Assembly: GCA_963693305.1 (NCBI GenBank)
Contig: OY855908.1
Span: 36,260,305-36,324,304 of the forward strand
Reading direction: 5' to 3'
DNA from: Meandrina meandrites
Taxonomy: Eukaryota > Cnidaria > Anthozoa > Scleractinia > Meandrinidae
Length of the DNA stretch: 64,000 bases
Shown: in pieces, positions 53,060-64,000 of the stretch
Layout of the letters: each line of letters opens with the position of its first letter
How positions within the stretch are numbered: the first letter of the stretch is position 1
Translations under genes and position numbers: made by a program
The notes under the pieces: generated by a model
The model's database searches: none
What the model saw: only the letters and a program-made list of their open reading frames with translations
What the model was told of the DNA's origin: nothing

Positions 53060-54850
53060 GTTGAAAAAATATTAATTGAACAGCATATTCATTTTAAGGG
53101 AACATTCTTACAGTGTAGCAGATAAAATTTATATATATCCCGCCAAAAAATCGAACAATGGTCAGGTATGCTTAAAATATACTCTTCTTAACGTAATTTT
53201 ATGAATAATATTTTGGCATCCGTTTTTCAGTGGAAAGTAATTCACTTATGGTATACATTCTCCTTTCCTTTCACATATTCCCGGTAACTCACGTTCTCTT
53301 TCTCTCTCTTCAATAAGAGAAAAGTGCCGTTCAAGAAATATTTAAAACTTCAATGTAACAGAACAATACATTTTTATTATAGTAATAAAAATGGTACATT
53401 ACATGTAATAGAATAGCTGTCGCCCTATTACAAATTAATATATCATGTTTAACGTGAGAATTAAAACAAACTGCGACAAACTGCGTTGTTCTCTACAAAG
53501 CGAAAATACAATACAAATTAGTTCGTTGTCAAGTTTATTCGAATTTCACAACTGAAAAAAGAAATCAAATTAAAGCAGGCAACTTACTTTTCTCTACATC
53601 GTGTCAAGATCGTGTGTTCAACAGCTTCTTACTTTACCAGCGTAACAATTGCAACCAGCGTTCAACATCGTTTAACAGCGCATGCAGCGTTTAATATCTC
53701 GTCAAAATAAACAAAAGAGATGTCAGATTGAATGCACCCGACATCACATTATGTTGATCTCTTTCCCTAGGCTGGTTGCTCCTGAAATATATTTTCCCCA
53801 GACTGCTAAAAAATGTACGGAAATTTCTGTTTACCATACGTCCATTAACAAAGCAGCGTTCAGCAGCATATTCCATGTTCAACACCAGTTTAAGTAACAA
53901 TCGTAGAAAAAAAGCAGATGAATCTATATCTCCCTTAAAAATCAAACAATGGTCTATAGTACAAGTAAATAAAGCAGAATTTACACAATCGTACGCAGCA
54001 AGCTGTGACTCAGAGCAAAAGTCCAAAATCGCATTAAATTTCACTTTAAAATACGCCCAACAATATAATGGTGTTCAATAGGGTATTGAAAGCTGAATAG
54101 TATTAAAAGGTTTCTTTGTAAAACTTAGCGGATGCTGCTCCCTATCTACCAAAAACATCGGAAGCATTTCTGTAACGTTAGTATTAAAAGGTTTAATTGT
54201 AGAATAGCAGATGTTGGTCCCTATCGTAGGACTGCTTGAAATTCGGCGCAAATTTTGGTTAACAATGGCTCTAACAAGAAAGGAGAATTAAACAGCATAT
54301 TCCGTTTTCAAGGCTCTTCACAGGTAGAGTAGTTCAATGCAGCAGATCACGTTTACATATCTCCCAAAAAATCAAACAATTATTCAGTGTATTCTTTTAA
54401 TAAACGCAACTTCACGTAGATGCTGGTCCCTTTCGTAGGGCTGCTTGAAATTCGGCGCAAATTTCAGTTAACAGTGGTTCTAACAACAAAGAAGCATTGA
54501 ACAGCATATTTCGTTTTAACACTATTCATAGCTAGAATAGTACAATGTAGCAGAAGAAGGTTTCATGATTTATCCCAAAAAATCAAACCATTACTTTCTG
54601 TATACTTTTAATAAACGCTACTTCACGCAATCCTATAATAAACGGTAATTCACGTAATCGTATGACATTTTCTCTTTGTTTTCAACACTATTCTGACATA
54701 ATAGGTTGAATAGTGCAATGTAGCAGATCAAGTTTACATATCTCCCAAAAAATAAATTTCTGTATACTTTTAATAAACGCTATATACTTCACGCAATCCT
54801 ATAACAAACGGTAATTCACGCAATCGTAGGACATAATAAAAATATACAGC
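53060..54850. repeat. Degenerate tandem repeat array
   Basis: Repeated words at irregular ~200-bp spacing: GAACAGCATATTCnnTTTnA (53080, 53865, 54292, 54500), CCCnAAAAAATC.AACAATn (53143, 53933, 54364, 54573), TGGTCCCTATCGTAGGnCTGC (54213, 54428) and TTTTAATAAACGC (54396, 54606, 54770). No gene; apparent frames inside it are repeat translations. Confidence 0.75.
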
Positions 54851-55774
54851 GAATCGTAGACCGCATGCGCTAAATCTGACATCCAAAATTTGGCTCCAAA
54901 CCGCATATAAAAAACAGGATACCCAACATACACGGGATTACCAGAATAGTGTGCTGTCTCGCTAAGGCGAGCCAGCAATTAGCAACAGTGGCATTTCTTT
55001 TCTGGATCTGTTTCTCTATAGAAATACTTCATCTAACGTACTGCAGTTTTCACTGAGCTTTTCAAAAGCCTCTTAACAAAGATCTGAATATACCCTTCGA
55101 GACGTTCCATCCATCTAAGGGGGTTAATGAGGTTTGCTAGAAACAGCTCTTCCTTTAAGTCCTTTGCGGAGACGAGGGAAAAATTCTGGACACGGCTACG
55201 AGTTAGGGGGTATCCTTTCAGATTTTTGCTCCCGCTGTTTCGCGAAATAAGATATACAGTGACAGAAAAAGGTGGCTTGTGCAGAAACCTAAGAACAGGT
55301 GAAACGTAAATAAGACCGTGATTGTCTTTAAAACCGCTTTTCACTGCAGTCACGCACGTATTTAGCATGTTGTTATAACCGGTTGCTCCAGATCTGGACT
55401 GCACTGTTTGTAACAAATCCGGCTGTAACTTTAGCTAATCTATGTAAGCACCGAGCTAGATTTTTTGGGGCCCAAATAGCTATGTTACGCTTAAAATATT
55501 TAACACCTTTCATATTTTTCCGCCTGACGTTCCCTAGACGCATAACTGAATTGTTTTGTAGACGCAAATCCGTAGGTGTGTCTTTTCACGAAATGTAGAA
55601 TTCTGTTTGTGTTTAAGGTATATATACAGGCATACTTTCAGGATTGTAATGTTCAACTCCCCGATGAAGTGTGCGCTAGTGACACGAAATGCATAGGACA
55701 AAATAAAGAAGTTTTACAACTCAATTATAGTTCGCAGAAGTGCTGCTCACTGGTTTAACTTTAAAAAATTCTTT
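54851..55774. other. No gene recognised
   Basis: Open frames on both strands around 55033-55416 and 55383-55598 overlap each other and show no domain I recognise. Probably non-coding or old repeat. Confidence 0.4.
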
Positions 55775-56345
55775 AACAAACCACCATGTTTATCAACCCA
55801 TGTCCGAGCCTGATTCTCAGAGCAATTCGCCTTACAGGTCATTTGCTATGGTAAATGTATACTAAATCGAGCCTCTTTGTTACAAGACTACTGACTCGAC
55901 TAGAATATTCTAGCTAGAGAACAGCCTGATCTGCTTTAAATCATTTATTTAAGTGCATCCTTTGGGCGCTATCTGTTTTAAAAGCAGAACTATATCATAT
56001 TACGAGTTATATTTTTTTTGTCTTTTTGTTTTAGAACTCCCTTTCCCAATTGGACGTTTTACGTTTGTATGCCGGCATGTAGTGTTTCGATGTTGTAGAA
56101 TATTATTCTATGTCTAGATCGTAAGCTCCTACGGGGGCGAGGTTGCTCCGTTGCGCGTGGTCCAATAATGAATATGAGGGAGTCTGGGACCTAGCATTCT
56201 TGGTCTCAGACCTTTTCTCTGGTGCATAGAAGAATACCGCATGATAAAACTCTCTAAACATAACAGTATAACGAAATGCAGTCCTGCAGTCGTTCAACCA
56301 AATATTAAGCAGTCTGTAACAATATAACATACAGAACAAAGCTAC
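55775..56345 (+). repeat. Gene-less array tail
   Basis: ACCATGTTTATCAACCCATG, CAATTCGCCTTACAGGTCA and GAATATTCTAGCTAGAGAAC match the tail after copy 9. From 56140 it matches 3990-4130 of the copy 1 tail. It marks the distal edge of the duplicated region. Confidence 0.75.
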
Positions 56346-57470
56346 AATGGGGGCAAAAGTGGAAAACTAAATGTAAGCCTGTGACCATGGTCTTTCATTT
56401 TGGAGGGTTTATTTTGGAAAGATGTTAAGGGGCTCCTTTTGCAGGGTATAATAAAATCATGGAACACAAAGACAATGTCACGTGAACAGAACACATGCAA
56501 CCGAGTTGAGCAAGCGAACCCAAAATTCGAATCTTGTCAACATTGTTTCTTTCTCCTCGAAATTTTGGAAAACAATCTCTAAAAGGTACCAGAATCTCGA
56601 TTAGTGGGCGTGGCCGCAACCCCAAAAATAGCGAAGAAAAACATACAACAAAGAACTTTGCCAGGCTTCATAACCATTTCCCTCTATTAACTATGCTAAG
56701 AGGTACCAGGAGTTCTTCTGGAGAAACCAGAAGAAACCTGTCTGTCAATATATATTTTGGTCCAATATCCTAAAAGGTACCGCGATAAATCTAACGGTGG
56801 CCATTTTAAATTTTAACACCCTTAGCGGTACCAATCGATAAATTTTCAGCCCTAGAAAAGGGACGACGAGCACCCGTCACTTTCTAGGGGGGGACTTCAT
56901 GGCACATTTTCGATTCACAAGTCTTAGTTGAAGGGGGTAATCAAAGAATCTGTCAATGCTGAATTGAGTAGTTAATCAACTTCTTGAAAATGTACTGTTT
57001 TAATTAAAGAGAATATGATATTTCAAAAAGAACGAAAGAAAAATCCGCGTCCAGAGGGATTGACATGACCTTCACGATTCTTGTGCAGGCAATCAGAATA
57101 CCGGAGCTGTGAAGTTCAAATTGTTAATGTAAAGTGACGAATACGAGCTAATGAATATTATACCAAATTTAAGGTTTTACAGTGTAAGGTACATGTAGCA
57201 GCGCTGGTAATCTTGTAACTCTACTGGTCCTCTAGTGTAATTAGTTTTGGAGCTAGAGGCATTGTTCCTGTTGTTTATTCTATTGTTCTTTTGAAGGGAT
57301 AGCGAGCCATTACTGCAAGACCTTGTGAGAACTACGAACGGACCCCTGCAACATGTCCCTGCAGAACGTCCTTTTGCACTCAGCACCTTTTATATACCGA
57401 CCACTTCTGTAACCAAACAGTTTAAGATCTGAAGTGTCATATGAACAGACTACAGTTTGTGAAGTCAGAG
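56346..57470. other. No gene recognised
   Basis: Contains two AAAAGGTACC words (56581, 56772) and GCGGTACCAATCGATAAATTTTC. Otherwise AT-rich DNA between the array tail and RPL23. Confidence 0.4.
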
Positions 57471-57474
57471 AAGT

Positions 57475-57480
57475 TTTATT
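57475..57480 (-). terminator. Poly(A) signal of RPL23
   Basis: AATAAA on the - strand, 22 nt beyond the stop codon, giving a very short 3' UTR typical of ribosomal-protein mRNAs. Confidence 0.75.
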
Positions 57481-57501
57481 TTAACATGTGTTCTGTACAT
57501 T

Positions 57502-62191
<4,690 letters not shown>

Positions 62192-62235
62192 GTTGGATTA
62201 GAAAAAGAGGTACAATGAGAAACGCGCAGGCGCTA
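62192..62235 (-). promoter_or_regulatory. RPL23 5' end with TOP-like tract
   Basis: On the - strand, CCTCTTTTTCTAATCCAAC immediately precedes the ATG. A C-initiated pyrimidine run of this kind is the 5' TOP motif of ribosomal-protein mRNAs. The exact start site is inferred. Confidence 0.55.
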
Positions 62236-64000
62236 AATAGGTCCCAGTCCTTTGAGTGTATTTGTACTCCCCTGTGGGGAGGGGAGGATCATTTCAGTCA
62301 AACAAAGGAAGCGAGAAATACTGGTCGAAAATTTTAGTGGATCCAGATGGATTATTTTCCAAATAAGCTGTTGTGCTAAGTCGCTGGTCGGTCTACGAAG
62401 ACTCGAAGAGTTCAAAGAGGTAGATCTTCTACTTCGATGGATATTTCTTGCAATAATTACAGACCCCTGGACACCGTCTATTCACGAAATCATTTGGCAA
62501 AATGAAAGACCGTGTACGATGCACTGAGAAGCCAACAAAGCAAAACTTTTACTTTTCTTTCCCCTCAAACAAATCAAAACAATGGCACACTGCAACTTGC
62601 AGTGCCAATGGAAGCGAGTCACTGACTAAGTCAGTATCCTACAGATTTTGGATAGTGAAACGAGGATACGTTTATACCGAAACACTCCACTGGAGGTTTA
62701 TGAAAGTGTCTCTCGACCGTGCGCGAGGCATCGGGAGTGACGAGATATGGAAAGCTGGGTTGGCGTTGGCGTCCTAGAAGGGTACCGAACGAGCTGTTAC
62801 GGATATCACCAGATCAGCCACGAAGGCGATGCGATGGAGGTATTCGTAATAGCACCCTACGCTTCCGGTTACCTTTAAGGTCCTTTAAAGTCTTATATTA
62901 CGATCGCTATCGAGTTTCTCACACTTGTGGTAAGCAGTTCTGATTTTTCTGCAAAATTGCAGGATTGTATTCTGGAAGACGAAAAAGTGCGTCGACAGCC
63001 ATTCTTAGTTAACATTCTTACCGTAACTTGTTTTCAAATCCAATTTATCCAATTTTAAGTTTGATAATTTCGACTGCGCATGCGTGGCAACTTTGTACTG
63101 AATTTTGCCACGCACTGGCTGTAAGTCTGTTAAGTTTTCAACCAAACCGATATTTTTGTTCAGCGCGAAGTACCCTGCCAAGGATATTGCTACAAAAACC
63201 TAAACGGAATTTTCCTTCTTTAAGGTGTGAGCAATCTAGGGAGTCTGGGGCACAACAATCGCATGACCATTCGCGTGACTCACGAGAAAAGTGGATTACA
63301 TCAATTAATAACCAATGCATGCAATATCTATGCCTTGTGCAGTTCTTAAACTTTGTATCCTCTATCAGAATCAGAAATAGTAGTTTTATAATCTCATATT
63401 CTTCTACAATGATATCTTGTATTTGACATTTTGATCAAATAAGTCAATTTTAATTAATAGTTTAGTATTTTGGGTAGTGTCCTCAATAATTTAGTGGTGA
63501 ATAACTGCTATTGATATCTAAATAAAGTTATCATCATCATTATCATTATTCAAAAATGACACTGGTGTGGATTCATTAGCCTGTGAGCAGGTTCACCTCC
63601 CGGGGGGAGGGGTGGGGGGTTACTCGAGGTATACATGACGGGGGGGTCCGACGTATTTTTTTGCGTTGAAAATTTACACGCTCGGCATTTTTTTTGGTCA
63701 AGAAATTTGTCATGTATTTTTTGTCTTAAAAAAGTATGCGTATTTTTTGGGTCTTATCTTCAAGCGAACTTTTTGTTTCGAGTTTTCATTGACTGTAAAT
63801 GTGGAGCAGAAGGGAGGATGAAGAGACATTAACGGACATACCAATCATAAGCTTGTTAATGCAAAATCATGCATTAGAAAGTTCTAAGTCTTGTATTTTT
63901 TTGGGTTGGAAATTTTGATGCCAGGTATTTTTTTAGGTCTAAAATTTCAGGCTTGTGAATTTTTTTGGGTTTGTAATATGAAGCTCCATAAGACCTCCCC
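62236..64000. other. No gene recognised; repeat-like
   Basis: Frames such as 63028-63426 and 62502-62777 have no recognisable domain. 63640-63990 carries repeated GTATTTTTTTGGGT-like words, and 63527-63550 is a TCATCATTA microsatellite. Probably intergenic repeats. Confidence 0.45.

Noticed and set aside
53691..54081. Overlapping ~100-codon frames on both strands
   Set aside because: Inside the degenerate tandem repeat; neither frame is kept in neighbouring units.
63028..63426. 132-codon open frame, longest in the 3' end of the window
   Set aside because: No recognisable domain, low-complexity ends, and an overlapping opposite-strand frame. The region looks repetitive, so it was not called as a gene.

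Overview
The window is AT-rich eukaryotic DNA, almost certainly from an anthozoan cnidarian and most likely a stony coral. Three things point that way: an intronless rhodopsin-class receptor array, a five-exon RPL23 gene, and abundant tRNA-, 5S- and palindrome-derived repeats, including the tRNA-containing repeat that recurs in coral assemblies. There is no operon organisation, no bacterial gene and no CRISPR array.

Positions 1-52621 hold a head-to-tail tandem array of single-exon class A GPCR genes, all on the + strand. Eight reading frames are intact (6677, 15145, 21948, 25724, 30203, 41414, 46350, 51668). One is cut by the window edge (1-821). Two are pseudogenes (11111-12017 and 33919-34889). 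Start-to-start spacing is about 3.7-7.5 kb. The receptors share their intracellular faces and differ mainly in the extracellular halves of TM2, TM3, TM5 and TM7, as expected for paralogues diversifying in ligand specificity. Two 5' architectures exist. Copies at 15145, 41414 and 46350 carry a compact promoter with TATAAATA or ATAAATA about 80-115 bp before the ATG. Copies at 6677, 11111, 21948, 25724 and 30203 carry a different proximal block. Upstream of several of these lie relics of a promoter plus the first ~20 codons of an older copy. Long 3' modules, about 0.6-1 kb, are shared between units.

Because the units are paralogous, many insertions can be read against an uninterrupted sister copy in the same window. 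These include a 1.5 kb element with ~0.5 kb inverted repeats containing 5S rRNA-like sequence and a 9-bp target duplication (35367-36902), an 8-bp-TSD hAT-like element (12491-13194), a SINE with a 14-bp TSD (43186-43475), and a poly(A)-tailed retroposed fragment with a 15-bp TSD (29304-29518).

The most unusual signal is a set of long imperfect palindromes (near 4232, 4529, 18134, 31718, 37172, 40235, 40748, 45510, 50800 and 60109). Their stem sequences are unrelated but they follow one structural grammar: GNA or GNNA apical loops closed by C-G, and stems interrupted mainly by symmetric tandem GA/GA mismatches.

Positions 52622-57470 are gene-poor: a degenerate ~0.2-0.4 kb tandem repeat, then a gene-less array tail. 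Ribosomal protein RPL23 (uL14) lies on the - strand at 57502-62191 and reconstructs to exactly 140 residues. The last 1.8 kb shows no gene I can recognise.
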